NCBI GenBank assembly: GCA_038496675.1
Contig: CM076650.1
Location: 19,238,172 to 19,302,171 of the forward strand
Direction of reading: 5' to 3'
Source of the DNA: Rachycentron canadum
Taxonomy: Eukaryota > Chordata > Actinopteri > Carangiformes > Rachycentridae
DNA length: 64,000 nucleotides
Shown here: one piece after another, positions 1 to 12,459 of the stretch
Numbering within the stretch: position 1 is the first letter of the stretch
How the letters are laid out: each line of letters opens with the position of its first letter
Notes under the pieces: model-generated
The model's input: only the letters and a program-made list of their open reading frames with translations
Database searches by the model: none
What the model was told of the DNA's origin: nothing
Made by a program: the position numbers and the translations under genes

Positions 1-484
1 TAAGCCAAAATGCAAATACAGCAATTGCAAGCAAACAGCATGAGCACTTAGTGTCTATCAGAGGTTTTATAACTTAGACACACATGAGCAGAAAGAAACG
101 TGAACAGCAAAATTCGTATTCCTTGTAGTCAGTCAATCTCTTACATTACATATTGTATGTCTGATAGATGTGACTCAGCTGTATTTACAGTAAGAAGTGA
201 CAAATGTTCAGTCCATATTTTGTAGGACTCAAATCGTTTTTAAAAAAGTAGTTTGAAAAACGATTTCCATGTATTGTAACTACCAATGCTGCTATTGTAC
301 CAAGTCATTTGTGATATTGAACACAGCACCACATGTATATAACAGGTGTTTTATTATTTTTTTTGTTTCTTGTAACTTTTAAAGTTTTAAAGTTTGTATT
401 TGTGCTGCTCATGATATGACATAATAAGCTGACTACTTTTTGTCTCTATTTTCTCACATCTTTGTCACATTTTCTTTGTACCAG
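1..484 (+). other. Probable last intron of the plus-strand gene ending at 591
   Basis: No coding exon is apparent here. The final ~60 bases before 485 are strongly pyrimidine-rich and end in CAG, which is a good 3' splice site for the exon that follows. I infer that the stretch is intronic; where the upstream exon lies is outside the window. Confidence 0.45.
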
Positions 485-591
485 GTGCCCAGATGGTTCC
501 CATCAGCTGGTGTGAGATGCAGTGCCCACGGACACACGCCAAAGAGTTCCGCAAAGTGGCGCGAGTGCAGCCTGAGTACCTACAAGCATGA
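485..591 (+). CDS. Last coding exon of a convergent gene, probably VPS35L (partial)
   Basis: An excellent splice acceptor (long pyrimidine tract, then TTTGTACCAG) precedes 107 nt. If the first two bases finish a split codon, the frame reads 34 residues (AQMVPISWCEMQCPRTHAKE, then FRKVARVQPEYLQA) and stops at TGA 589-591. Other frames give low-complexity or interrupted peptides. I do not recognise the peptide from memory. The identity rests on synteny: in human, VPS35L (a Retriever complex subunit acting in endosomal recycling) lies tail-to-tail with KNOP1, the same arrangement as here. Seen: acceptor, open frame and stop. Inferred: gene identity. Only the C-terminus lies in the window, so nothing can be said about domains. 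Confidence 0.45.
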
Positions 592-2041
592 GAGCCCTGA
601 AACTTCTCTCCTCCACAAGGAACACACAGCTTCCCCTCCCTCCTTCACTCACTGTTGTCAAGAAGCCTCTCATCTCTGTTCCAGATGTTTTTTGAGAGAC
701 TGGACGACATGCGATTTGTTGGCTACTTCTGGTTTCCTGTCTTTTTGAATAGCTTTCCCTCTGCACGTTTTGTCATCGTTTGATTGTGCCAGCTTGAAAA
801 CACTGATGCAGCCGAAACTCCAAAACTGCATGGACTGTCTGTTAAGACATTTTTAACTAAATCAAAGGTGATGTGTTGCAGCTGCCGATCTTTCTAAGTG
901 ACCACTATACTGAGAAGCTAAAAGCATCAGAATTTTGCACTTAGAGATGAAGGGTCTCTTAAAAAAATGCAGGATTCACTTAGTTTTGCTAGAAAAAGTA
1001 TTATGGCAGTTTAGATCTGCAGGTCACTTGTGGGATGAAGCATGTTGCTGGGTAAATAATTGTAAGGCAAGATTCAAGTTACATGTCATGTAAAGATAAA
1101 TGAACACACAGCATTTTCTAAGCAGAGGTATCATTGCAAAGGGCAGTGGCTGCATTTGGTCTCAAATAAGTACCAAAAAACCTGCATAGTGAGCCCTGCA
1201 CTTTGATTTTTTTTTTAAAACATTTGTTTTGCATGATGTGTGGCTGACTTAATATCTTGTCCAGAAAAGTGACAAAAAATTAGATTAAAGACATCTTTAT
1301 CTTCCAAGGTGCCTGTTATCTAAGGCTCTTTTTTTTTTTCCAGTTTCAAAGAAGGTGATGGAAAAATGCAGGTTTATAGGGAAACGAATATTATGAGCCT
1401 AATGTTCAGACTTGCAACACAGCTACCAAGCACGGAATACTGAAGTACATGATGATAGTCAAACAGCGCTTGTTTTCTAACAAAATGATTGAGCCAATAA
1501 CATGCAGGCAGAGAAGTTTCCACTTTATCTTTAAAGTGTATTGTCTTTCCTCGTCTTCATTCTGCAGATTTCACATACAAAATGGAAATAAAATGACCAT
1601 CAGAAACTTAACACTAGTTTCCTTTTTTTTTCTTTTATTCAGACCAATTCAAATGATATTTTGTATTCAGTAATGAAAGGAGGGGGCAAGTGAATCTTGG
1701 CTGTCCAGTCTCTGCAGCACTGTAAACAGCTGCTCAACTGGCAGGACAATCACCTCAAACAAAGACTGCAAACATTTGTCTCTCTTACACATTACTGAAT
1801 ATCCTTACTCTTCCTGTTATAAAACACTGGGCTATTCAATGTCTAACAACAGCAGTGTGTCCTAACAATGCATAATACATTTGAAGAATAATTAGAAATA
1901 AAATAAACAGGATCAAAAATTCTTAATCTGGAAAATTTTTACACCCTCAAAGTGAGCCATTTAAAACCACAGCAAACAATTAACTGATTTTCTGTTATGA
2001 TCTTAATGTAAAAAAAAGTCCAGCCACACAAGCAGGATGAT
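592..2041 (+). other. 3'UTR and intergenic stretch between two convergent genes
   Basis: There is no supported ORF. Possible plus-strand polyadenylation signals AATAAA occur at 1587-1592, 1897-1902 and 1902-1907. Part of this stretch is likely the 3'UTR of the gene ending at 591. I see nothing else of note. Confidence 0.4.
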
Positions 2042-2047
2042 TTTAAT
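2042..2047 (-). terminator. Candidate knop1 polyadenylation signal ATTAAA
   Basis: The plus strand reads TTTAAT, which is ATTAAA on the minus strand, about 140 nt past the knop1 stop codon. ATTAAA is the commonest variant of AATAAA. No RNA evidence is available. Confidence 0.35.
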
Positions 2048-2182
2048 GCACAGTATGTACATAGAGCAGTTTCTGTTGTGTGTTAAAGATTTATGGTTCG
2101 CCGGTGAACTGAGTAAACAGCTTAGTGCATGATACAACAGTTAAAACTACGGAAACAAAAAAACAAAACAAAACAACACCGA

Positions 2183-4708
2183 TCATTCATCGAAGCGGAC
2201 TGATCGACTTGCATTAATGTCAATGGAGAACTTCTTATTGGATGGTGCAGTAAACCCAAGTCCTGCCCCCCTGTTATTGAAGTCCATTTTGCGTGAGTGA
2301 GCACGCTCAAACTCTCCCATGAGCCCTTGCTGTAACTGCTGCTGTGCATTTTTCCCCATTGCCATATTTGCTTTTCCAGTGCCTGCCGCAGCCGGCTGGA
2401 AACCCTTTTTGAAACCACCCATCAAGCGGAGGAACTTCTGCTGCTGTGCAGAACTGTCAAACTGGGCAGTGCTCCACTGACCCAAACCCTGAGGAACGGA
2501 GATGAGACAAATATTAGAAACTAATGTTGGTAGTTATTTGATACTGCACTAAATTGAGAGGAAGCGGAGTTTCCTTGTTATGAGAACTTTAACAGTCTAT
2601 ATTACATCTTCTGTGTGTCCAGAGGAGCTTAACCTTGGTGATATCAGTCTAATGAAAGATACAGAGACATTAAAGCAAATCTAGGTCCCATCACTTTTTG
2701 AAGCATCCTATAGATTAAAAGTCAGGATATCTCTTCCTCTGCTGAATCAATTTAATCCACTCTTAATCTAAAATCTGGCTCTCAGAAGCACTTTCATCAA
2801 AGTGCAATACTAGAAGACGATGAGTAGTAAATGAGTAGAACCAGGCTCCTATTCTGTGGAACCAGCCCCCAGTGTCGGTCCTGGAGGCAGACGCCCTCTC
2901 TACATTTAAGATGAGACTTCAAACTGTCCTCTTTGACAGAGCTGATAGTTCCCCCCCCAACAAATGGTGATTTGTTGGGTCCTTTTAAATAACTTTATAA
3001 AGAGTTTGGTCACCTGGTCTAGATGTAAAGTGCCTTGAGGTAACTAATAAGTTTGAATTTGTGACTGAAATCCATGGTTTTATTCTCTTTCCAGGACAGA
3101 TATAGATACTGACCGAAGGGTTATCTGGGTTTTCAGGTTGTGAGGCCTTGTCAATATCCATTTGCAGAATTTGTCTTCTCTCCTATGATGAGCAAACACA
3201 CTTCAATGCAATTTACAGTGTTATCCAGAAGAAAAGTGAAACTTGCAGAGAGTTAGAAGATTGATGTCACTTTCATATCTTGATTGAATCAGGAGACAAT
3301 TATTTTAAGCAGATTAACCAAATTGGATATAATGTGTTAATTAGTTTTACAGGTGAGGTAGGCGACTTTTTTCATCTTGCTTGGCTACACACAACAACAA
3401 ATGTCACTTGACACAGTGATGTACAGATATTGAGAGGCCTGTTTACCTGGTTGATGGTGACTTCATCAGTGTTTCCAGTCTTCTCCGACAGAAACACCAC
3501 ATCCACCTGTGGAGACTCCTGAAACACGACGAAAATGTGGTTCACTCCAAATGCAGAGATTTAAAAAAAAAAAACACGTCCACAGAGACAGACTTACTCA
3601 CCAACTGCTCTTCCACCTCTTTTTTGACCTTTTTCTTCTTCTTTTTTGCACCAATTTCAACTCCAAAGTCGCTCTCCACCTGCTTCTTCTGGACAGAGCT
3701 TTTGTTTTTCTTGCCAGTTGTGTCATCTCTTTCCCTACTCTGTCCATCATCTTCATTTACCACTAATAATGGATCTTCCTTTCTTGTGCTTTCTTTTTTC
3801 CTCTTCTTTGTCTTTGGCTCTGTATCCTCTACTTCACTGACCTCCACGAAAGCTTTTCTGCCCTTCTCTTTTTTGCTTTTTTTCCTTTCCTCTGTCTTTC
3901 CTTCCTTTATGATAACAACTTTGCTCTCATTCAGAATATTGTCTTCATTCAACCTTTTGCTTGATGCTGCTTTTCTCCGTTTGTTGTTTTCCTTATCCTC
4001 AGGTGTTTCCTCTCCATTTTTATCTTCTTCAATTTTGGCCTCTTTCTTTTTCTTCTTTTTCTTTTTTAATTCCTCAACCCCAATCTCTCCCTCTGGTGTT
4101 TCAAACTCCTTAGTGGATTTCTTTTTCTTCTTTTCCTTTTCTTTACTTTGCTCCTCGGTCATCTCTGTGCCAACAACTAAAATATTCTTTTTTCCTTTCT
4201 TGGCTTTCTTTGGAACTTTATCCATCACAGCTTCTTCGTTGTCTTCTCCCTTCTGTGTCTTTAGATTTTCAACTTTAATTTTTTTACCCTTATTTTTTAC
4301 TTTCTTCCCCTTACTTTGTTGCTTTTCCATTTCTTCTTCTACTGGACTCTGCGCAATTTCCACTTGATTTATATCGTCAGCCAGCTGCTGCTGCTTCTTC
4401 TTCTTCTTCTTGTAGTTTCCATCTTTTGCTGATTCCATAGCATCAGAACCATCGGCATCATTCAGAGATTCATTAACAAATTTTCTCTTCTTCTTTTTCT
4501 TCTCCTTTTCACCGCCTCCATCCCACAACTCTTCTATAACCTCTGTCTCAACTTTTTTTGTTTTTTTCTTGTCTTTTTTCACCTCTGTTAGGCTCCCATT
4601 ATCAACAGTACATTTTTTGTTTTCAGGCACAGAGGCTTCTCCTTTCTTGTGTTTCTTCTTTTTTATGTGATTCTCCTCACGTGTGTCTACCTCCATCTTC
4701 ATTTTCAT
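2183..4708 (-). CDS. knop1: Lysine-rich nucleolar protein 1, four coding exons
   Basis: The model is complement(join(2183..2488, 3114..3182, 3447..3518, 3602..4708)), 517 aa, with every junction in phase 0 and GT-AG borders. The start is the ATG at 4708 (MKMKMEVD), a few bases after an acceptor at 4717-4718, so the 5'UTR continues in an unseen upstream exon. Residues 1-369 are a very basic tail of K and E runs, which is typical of this nucleolar protein. Exon 2 gives ESPQVDVVFLSEKTGNTDEV and exon 3 gives ERRQILQMDIDKA. The last exon gives the conserved C-terminal domain with GQWSTAQF, KFLRLMGGFKKG, GAGLGF and the ending NASRSVRFDE. The C-terminal third matches vertebrate KNOP1 clearly. The human protein is about 458 aa; the extra length here lies in the lysine-rich part. 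Function is known only as a nucleolar, RNA-associated protein, possibly linked to ZNF106. Confidence 0.93.
2835..3055 (+). mobile_element. 3' fragment of an L2/Rex-like LINE inside a knop1 intron
   Basis: The stretch holds the phrase CTGGAGGCAGACGCCCTCTC followed by a degraded LTSFKTHLFD-like reading, and it ends with the TGTAAAGTGCCTTGAGG tail. This tail is typical of the 3' ends of fish L2/CR1-type LINEs. It is heavily mutated, lies on the strand opposite to knop1 in its last intron, and has no coding potential. Confidence 0.5.
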
Positions 4709-5193
4709 TGACCTCTCTGAAAAAATACAAGAAAAATACAATTAATATCAAATGGAAGCCAAAGATCACGTCATTATAGGAATCCCCTCTGAAACACTGA
4801 ATGAATGAACAATGTTTGCAAATGAACATGATTTCAGTCCCAATGTTCAGAAGTTAGCTCACACTCCCATGGCACCTACACCTCAACCAAAACACGTGGA
4901 TACAGCCTCAGGTAAAATATCAGAAGCTGCGTTGATATATGTGATTGAACGATAAGTTAATATGTAACAACAACATTTTCAGGCAGAGACCAGACCAAAT
5001 GTAATCACAGCACCCTCTTGGTAAAACATGCTAGCTGGCTAACAGCAGCTAAGTAGTAGCCAAAAGGTTGAGTCTATGAAGAGACAAACTAAAAGGTGGA
5101 TCAGACGGTGAAACAACTGCATCATAGCTGTACAACGTATCATGACTTATGAAGTTGAGGAGCGGTTTACTAACTTTGTACACCTTAATAATT

Positions 5194-5283
5194 CACGTGG
5201 ACAGTTTCTTCACCCGGAAGTAGTTTTCGCTGTTCCTCTTAGCGACGAACCCAATACAAACATAGAGCCAGGAGACCGGAAGT
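5194..5283. promoter_or_regulatory. Probable knop1 core promoter with E-box and two ETS sites
   Basis: A CACGTG E-box is at 5194-5199 and two CCGGAAGT ETS/GABP-type sites are at 5214-5221 and 5276-5283. The surrounding bases are richer in CpG than the neighbourhood. This fits a TATA-less housekeeping promoter 0.5 kb upstream of the first coding exon of knop1. The 5' noncoding exon could not be placed with confidence. In human the same promoter region also serves the divergent IQCK gene, but I find no IQCK exons on the plus side here. Confidence 0.5.
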
Positions 5284-5293
5284 CCGAGCGGCT

Positions 5294-5304
5294 TTCTTCT
5301 TCTT

Positions 5305-5335
<31 letters not shown>

Positions 5336-5362
5336 TTCTTCTTCTTCTTCTTCTTCTTCTTC
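5294..5362. repeat. (TTC)n microsatellite next to the knop1 promoter
   Basis: About 23 TTC units are broken once by TTATTC. Read on the minus strand it is a GAA/AAG tract. It lies 11 bases beyond the second ETS site. Confidence 0.95.
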
Positions 5363-6404
5363 GCTTTGTTGCTGCCGCCTTCTGGGCAGGAGTTTGGACC
5401 TGAAGCTCTAACTAATACACGAAACTCTCCTCATAATTCCTGTTTTCAAATAAATAAATAAAGACCAAAAATAAAAAATCTAAAAATAGCCCACATCAAG
5501 TGAACGCGGGTTTTCTTTGGAGTGCAAATTTCGGTATTTGTGTCTTTTGTTGATATCTAGGACAGGATTAAAAAAATAAAATAAATTCTCCACCATTTCC
5601 TGTTGTCTCCAAGCTTCACATTCACCCATTGTATATGAAATTCCATTTAAATCAATATAAAATAATTAAACACAGATACGAAATTAACCCTAAAACAAAG
5701 AAATAAATTATGCAATAATTGTAGAAATATATAAATACATGTAAGTATAAATAGTAAAGTAACAATAGTTTACAATAGTGAGTCAATAGATAAATAGCAA
5801 TATAAAATTAAAAAAATGAATAAACAGCTTATTACTTTTAAAAATGTACAAATATGGAATTATAAAATAAAACTTCATTTCTTCTATATCTATTTATTTC
5901 AAGATTTATCTCATAAATATTTATTTGACATACATTTATTTATCTAATATTGATTTAGGTGATATCCCATGATTGGAGCTCATTAATTTTGTTCATGTTA
6001 GGAAACAGACTAACCCAATCTCCTCTTCTCATTTTAATTTCTATTGTTTCCGCTCTTTTCTCTGTTTTTACTATAATATTATGGAGTCATAGGAGTGTGA
6101 TTTAAAAAAAAGAATAAATCTGGCAAGGTGTGCTAACACATATCTCCTTTCTCTGATTGTTCTGGTCTGGTTTCACTGCTGCCGACATTGCTTTCAAACA
6201 AGATATTAACCATAACCATAAATAACCATAAATTTAAAGGGATTCATACATGAAACCATGAATGATCTATTTTTGATCTTGTTGTTTTGGAAGGGAAAAA
6301 TAGAGTATTATTAGACTGACACAATCTTGTACTGGGTTGATCAAGTATTAAACTGGTTGTTTCATATGTGTCATGACTGTCGGAAAAACATAAAAGAATT
6401 TTCT
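5363..6404. other. AT-rich intergenic stretch, no gene seen
   Basis: Very AT-rich sequence with many TAAATA and AATAAA words. There is no credible exon on either strand. It was searched specifically for IQCK exons without success. Confidence 0.5.
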
Positions 6405-6685
6405 CCAAGTGTAACATCCCGGTGCATTTCATACCCAACAACACTATTAGACAAAAATGGGTTCATCCCAAGGACAAAACACCCTAGCACAAGCTGAGCA
6501 ACATGGTGTTTGCTGTGCAATGCAGTGAGGAGTGTTCAGACCTATACATAGGAGAGACCAAACAACCACTCCACAGATGCATGGCACAATATAGGAGAGC
6601 CAGCTCATCAGGACAAGACTCAGCTGTACATCTGCATCTAAAGGAGAAGGGACACTCTTTTCAGGACATGAATGTTGGCCGAACA
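6405..6685 (+). pseudogene. Fossil of a Penelope-like element, GIY-YIG endonuclease end
   Basis: The frame reads PVHFIPNNTIRQKWVHPKDK, then a TAG stop, then HKLSNMVFAVQCSEE, CSDLYIGETKQPLHRCMAQY and HLHLKEKGHSF. The order (zinc-binding cysteines, YIG, then R and H residues) is that of the C-terminal GIY-YIG endonuclease of fish Penelope-like retroelements. The in-frame stop and the loss of similarity after about 6685 show that it is dead. No reverse transcriptase part is recognisable upstream. It is probably a 5'-truncated and later degraded insertion. Confidence 0.75.
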
Positions 6686-6689
6686 GCAT

Positions 6690-9534
6690 CTGAAACACCC
6701 TCCATTCTTCACACAACTACTTCTTTCAGTTTTTGTATTTACAAACAGGTACAACACAATGAATACCTTGAGGGGTGACTATCCAAAAAAGTGCCCCATT
6801 ATCCCGACCTGAATGCTCATCGCATTTGTTGGGAATCAATCTCAACTCTGGCCTCCACCTCTAACCTCAGAAGTCCAAAGCCCAGTATCAAATCATCTGC
6901 ATTTGCAGTTTTCAGCATCCAGTTGCATTTTCTCTTTAGTCTGTGACAGCGAGATGCATATGCCTCTTGGCTCCTAACATCAGATAACACCTGCAGTTAC
7001 CTGTAATCCCAACATCCTCCTGTAGCCTAAGTATCCTTTTGCCACTTCTAGTTTTAATACCACTCTCCACCAAACGTTATTAACAGCTTTTGACTACAAA
7101 GTCCAGTAGCCAGTTCTGCCTCTGCCTACTACCTCTGATAGCCATCTGACCGCAAGCCAATGACAACCTTTTGTATCAGCTTTCTCCTACAGCTACTTGG
7201 CACGCAGCCTTCAACCTGCAGTGTGAGTTTTAAGAACCCACCCACAACTCCAGCTGCCAACTATGGCACCTATACACGCCTGCAGTCCCCAAATCCACCT
7301 ACAAGGTATTCATTTCAGGGGCTCCCACATTCATAGGGATTTTAGTACGGCTGCTCCTTTGCTATTTTTAGGAGATGGATTAGCTCAAGAGCCAACATCG
7401 TGCATCATGCACATTTCCAGTTGGCTCTTAGAAGTAAAGATACAGGTATTCTGTGGTTTCTTAAATGTATGATGTTTTCTTTGTAATTCAAGCTGAGTAA
7501 CTCATTATGGAGAGTGATTGTGATTAATTTATTTGATTCACATGTGCACAGTGGGCATCATTTCTGTTTTACCCCTGCTTGTGTTGTAACATGGTGAAAT
7601 TGGATTGGTTTTCACAGGTTTTTCATGGTTTGTTTTTTTTTTTTTAAATTAATCAGCTGCATGTTTTCTTAGTGTAACATAAAGGACTGAAGGCTGAAGA
7701 AAGATGACCAGACAATAATTAACAGAAAATGTGCACTGATGTATTTGTCACTTTGTGCAAATCACATTACAGACATTCATGTTACGCTGCCAAAAAACAG
7801 TGACAGTGGGGTCATCATAAGAGCATCTTAAAAGGAAAATACCAGTGCTTATTCACATTTGGATATTTACATGATTAAAATATCATTATTGTACATTATA
7901 AGAGCACACACCTGAACACAAAAGCAAAGTTGACAACTTAGTTATTTAGTCAAGTTTCACAGCAGGAGGAAATGGTCACAGCATGAACATGGAGACTGAA
8001 CTGTATTTTAACTGGACAAACTGTCCTGGACTGAATTCTTGCTCAAGAGACACTGTAATGGTCAAGTCAAATATGAAGGGATTTTTAGCCAAACTTTACA
8101 GTGTCACTAACATAATCAGTATATTAAATGTTACCAGTCACAGTTTAAGTCACAGTGATGTATTCCATTGAATACAGAGAAAACTCTGTATTCAATGGAA
8201 TTTGAAAATTAAGGAGATGTTGTAATGACGCTGATACATGAGATGCTGCCACTGATCTTATACAAAGCAGAAGTAATACTCATAGTGCTATTGAATGCAG
8301 CAAAATTGGTTGACAAAGCAGCCCAACCTCTAAGTACATTCACTAGATGTTATAATAGAAGCTTTCAGGTGTATCACATGGACTCCTCTGCGGTTGGCAA
8401 AGTTGTCATCCAGTTGTAGATGTTTAAATTTCCATTTGCTGAGCACTTGAGATTGGGTTTGTCAACCGTAGTTGAAACTCAACATTAAACCTATTATGTA
8501 TTATTATCATTATGTATATCAAAATTCTAGAAAACACTCAAAATATGTTAATTATGACAAAATACATACCTTTAAACTGTACTTTTACATGCATCTCAAA
8601 TATCACAGACAAAATCAGCGCTGATAAAGTGCAAAATCACAATCTCCAACAGTAAACTCTATACTGCAGAATAGCTATTGCAGTATTAAATGGCTTATTA
8701 TGATATGCTTATTAAAAACTAGTTACCCATGAGCTGGAGACTCATCTTTCACTTAGCAATCCTCCAGAACCCTGCACAAGTTAAATACATGATATTTATC
8801 TTTACACACAGTGAAATGTGCCAAACTAGCACTGATAATGGAGAATGATAGTGGAGATGTGGAGAGAAAAACACTATGAGAGTCCTTTGGGGCTTTCCTG
8901 CATGAAATACACAGGCCAAGCAAGCTTTGTGGGTGTATGCAGGTAATTTACATAAAGAACCTAAGGGTTCAGGCATCAGTTAGCAATAGCACTGATTTAA
9001 AACTGCTCAGGCAAAATGTTAACGTCACTACATTCAAATCATCCTTAAATCTTGATTCTTTCACAATCTAACATCAGCTTATTTGATTACTGCCCTTCAA
9101 TACCACAGCGGACAATGATTTCTGATCTTTGCCTGTATATATAATAACATATATAATAACTCTCTTTCTACACTCCTCATCAGTGTATTTACAAATTACA
9201 ATTAAGACTGTATGTGCTGACCAAAATAATGCACTGTATATGTCGTCACTCTGTGACAAAATATCCTCAACTGTGGAAGCTGCATCACTTTCTCTTCCTT
9301 CTCTCCTGATTTCATTTCTAGTCAACTGATGAATAGGCAATTGATAAAATTTCTTGTTACAATGTCAAATTCATACATGTGTGCAGAAACACAAATACAT
9401 TAACATATTAAGCTCCCATCAAATCCACTCAGAGTGATATGTGACGTCTTTCATATTTTCTTCTCCTTGGGCAACATAAAATCCCTCTATCATAAATGTA
9501 ACTCGAGTGTATCCTCTTTAAGTCTTGTTCCATA
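6690..9534. other. gprc5b 3' flank and intergenic, no coding gene seen
   Basis: No exon can be supported. The part nearest 9534 may be the gprc5b 3'UTR, but no strong AATAAA on the minus strand was found close to the stop; a candidate lies near 7528. One perfect hairpin (8162-8201) is listed separately. Confidence 0.4.
8162..8201. repeat. Perfect 18-bp inverted repeat with 4-nt loop
   Basis: The arms ATTCCATTGAATACAGAG (8162-8179) and its exact reverse complement (8184-8201) are separated by AAAA. No mismatch occurs. It lies 1.3 kb beyond the gprc5b stop codon, possibly in its 3'UTR. Confidence 0.95.
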
Positions 9535-12412
9535 TTACCATAACCGGCGTCCAGTGTAATTAATTGGTGCTGTGGGCATCTACAACAGGGAGAGAAATGG
9601 GGAGGCACAAAATTATTTAGTGACTGAGAGAGTGAAGATGCACAAAGTGAGCATTTCTGCTGTACTTACTGTGCCACCATTCATGACCAGAGCCATCTCA
9701 GTGGGTTGGTAGACATGACCTCTGAAGGCTATGCCAGGACGGACACTCCCATGGCTGCTGTGGTATGTTCCACTTCTGAGAGCTGACAGACCAAGCAGGG
9801 TAAAGCACACAAACACAAGTCATTTAACATGTAGACTTAACTATAATTTCCCCTAGTATAGTAACCCTACATAGATAACATTTAATTGTTTATTTTCAGG
9901 TCTCTGTGGATTCAGATTGTGCTTTCACTCTCCTACTAGTTATAATAGTTTGCTGTTAGCTTTGGTGCACTGTGACTGGTGACCTCACACAACATCTGGA
10001 TCTTTGTTAAAATGTCAAATGTAAAAATCCTGCGGATATGAAAAGTTGGAGGTACATGTAGACTACAGCTTCCAATCAGCTTGCCACATAGGCTTAAAAA
10101 ACTGTGACATTAGCTGCTATTGGTGGGTGGTGGCTCTTTATAAAGCTAAAAAGACTAAAACACCTGCAACAAAAAGTAATCTGTGTCAATTTAAACTTTT
10201 GTGTATTTGAATTTGTCACTGCTCTGATAAACATTTCTGACTGGCTGATGGACATGCGTATTGATGCCATGATGAAATAACAGACATTAAAATATGATTT
10301 CTCAGAAACAAAGTTAAAATAATGTAATGTCATAAACTTTTATGAATGCTGCATTATCCAGGAGGGCTCTGTGTGTCTATGTTATGCAACACAGAGTAGA
10401 CTTTTGAATTGAAATGGAAATATTGAAGAGGCAAAACACTTCTGGAGCCAGTGACCTCTCCCACTTCATAACTCTATTCCCAGCCCAGCCCTACCCACTT
10501 TCATACTGAAGCGTAACTGTATCTGAAACCACCTTTGTGGGTGTGCTATGACTCCAGCCTTGTCTGAAATCATTCATTTGTTTACTCATTCACTGCTTCC
10601 TATATAACAGACTCTTATTAGTTAATGTATGGTGAGCTAAATTGAGATTTTCAGCCAATATGAATCATCATCTGTTTGTGTCATCACCGTCGGCTGTAGT
10701 GTTACATAATTGCTATTTTTTGTGTTCGTAAAATGTGGACCAATGCATTGTGGGATTGGTAGCACAAAGTAGTATACATGCTCCAAATGTTTTTTTTTCC
10801 TTTATAGATATAATTGAAGGCATTACTATTAGTCAAATAAATTGGGGGGCAGTAAATATAATGTGCTAGTAGTAAATATGACTCTATCCAGTTTGCTCAG
10901 CAGCAGCCACTGTGCCTCAAGAAGGAGTTACAGGGAATCAGCATGCTGAATTTCCCTATATATCCCAATATAGGAGACAGATGTTTTGAAGATGGCGCAG
11001 TGGTTAGCACTATGGGTTCTGGGTTTGATTCCTGTGTGGAGTCTGCTGTTCTCCCTTTGTCTGTGTGTTGACTCCTAGTACTCTGGCTTCCTCCCACAGT
11101 CCAAAGACATGCCTGTTTAGGTTAATTGGTGTCTCTATATGTTGCCACTGCAAAAGACTGGCAGCCCATCTGGGTGTATCCCGTCCTTGCCCAAGACCTG
11201 GCAGATAAGTGGTATAGATAATGGATGGCTGCTCTGGAGATTTCATCATTATATGAGCTGACTGTGAGTGGATTGGGAGCATAAGCAGGAAACACCAAAC
11301 AGGCTGTGTAATGAGGTGCAGTATGTTCCCTCATTGTTGCTCTTTCGTGATAAAACCTGTGACATACTAAGAAATCACATGAGCGTCAGACAGTGAGTGA
11401 ACTATCTATTATGAGACAGAAAATGGCCCTGATATTTGCTAATATTAGCCACTGTAAGCCAAAACTTACAGTCAAAAGTGTTGTGTATACCTCAATTAGA
11501 TATTTGTAATAAGATTGAAATTACTTCTCTTATATATCACATTTTAAAAGGAAAATCGTTATCGTTCATGACTTCTCTTCAGATCTCTGGCAATCATTCC
11601 TGGTTTGTTATATCAACATGTTACTCACTAGCTCTACTGCAGAGATTTTAGAGACAAGGAGGCTGAAAAGCTTTCACCACATCATTCCTTAGGGCAAGCA
11701 ATGGAAGCCTTAACACTGCCCTTTGAACCACAAAGTTAATTCTCCACAACTTTCACAGTTTCAACAGTATATGACTTCGCACTCTGACTCTATCATTGTG
11801 TGTTTTCTCCACCTCACTCAGCTGTATGATGGCCAACAAATTTCATCAGACGTCTGCTGTCTTGCAAGATGCTCCTTATCATTCCTTTCTGCCACTGCCT
11901 CCATTCTTTGTTTGTCCTGGTTTCTCATAGTTTAGCTCCTCATCTGCGCATTTGGCTTCAACTGAACATGGTGAGCAGTCAAAGTGAAATGACTCATAAA
12001 TCTCCCCGTAGAAAAGCCTGTTGGATAATCAGGCATTTCACGAGATTTAATTGGATTCTGGGTAGTGTACAGTAGCTAGAAGTGAGCCACACTTTGCTGT
12101 AAAAAAAAAACCTACATGGAGCTCAGACTATTGATCTGCCTTACAATTGATGACTTGAAAGCATTTTTTGACTTTCACTTTAATAATTCTGATTATTTAG
12201 ATGTAAAGGTTAGGTTAGTTTTTGTTATTTACACAAAAAATGTATGTGACATGACATAAGGCTCATATCAAGGCACTTGCTCTTGTAGATGATATATTAA
12301 CAGATTTGACTAAAGTATTGTTTCCTACAGTTGCAGACATGGTTCATTTTAAAGATGCACTGTAATAATATGATAATAACAACAATAAACTATTTATGTA
12401 GCATATGTGTAT

Positions 12413-12459
<47 letters not shown>

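Noticed and set aside
3537..4367. Long plus-strand open frame of 276 codons rich in Phe and Ser
   Set aside because: It is the antisense of the lysine-rich exon of knop1; the bias of AAG/AAA codons leaves the opposite strand free of stops.
5142..5411. Open frame with a poly-serine run
   Set aside because: The serines come only from the TTC microsatellite, and the rest overlaps the knop1 promoter region.
10991..11060. tRNA gene suspected from A- and B-box-like words
   Set aside because: No cloverleaf can be formed; the sequence belongs to a SINE-like repeat with three copies in the window.
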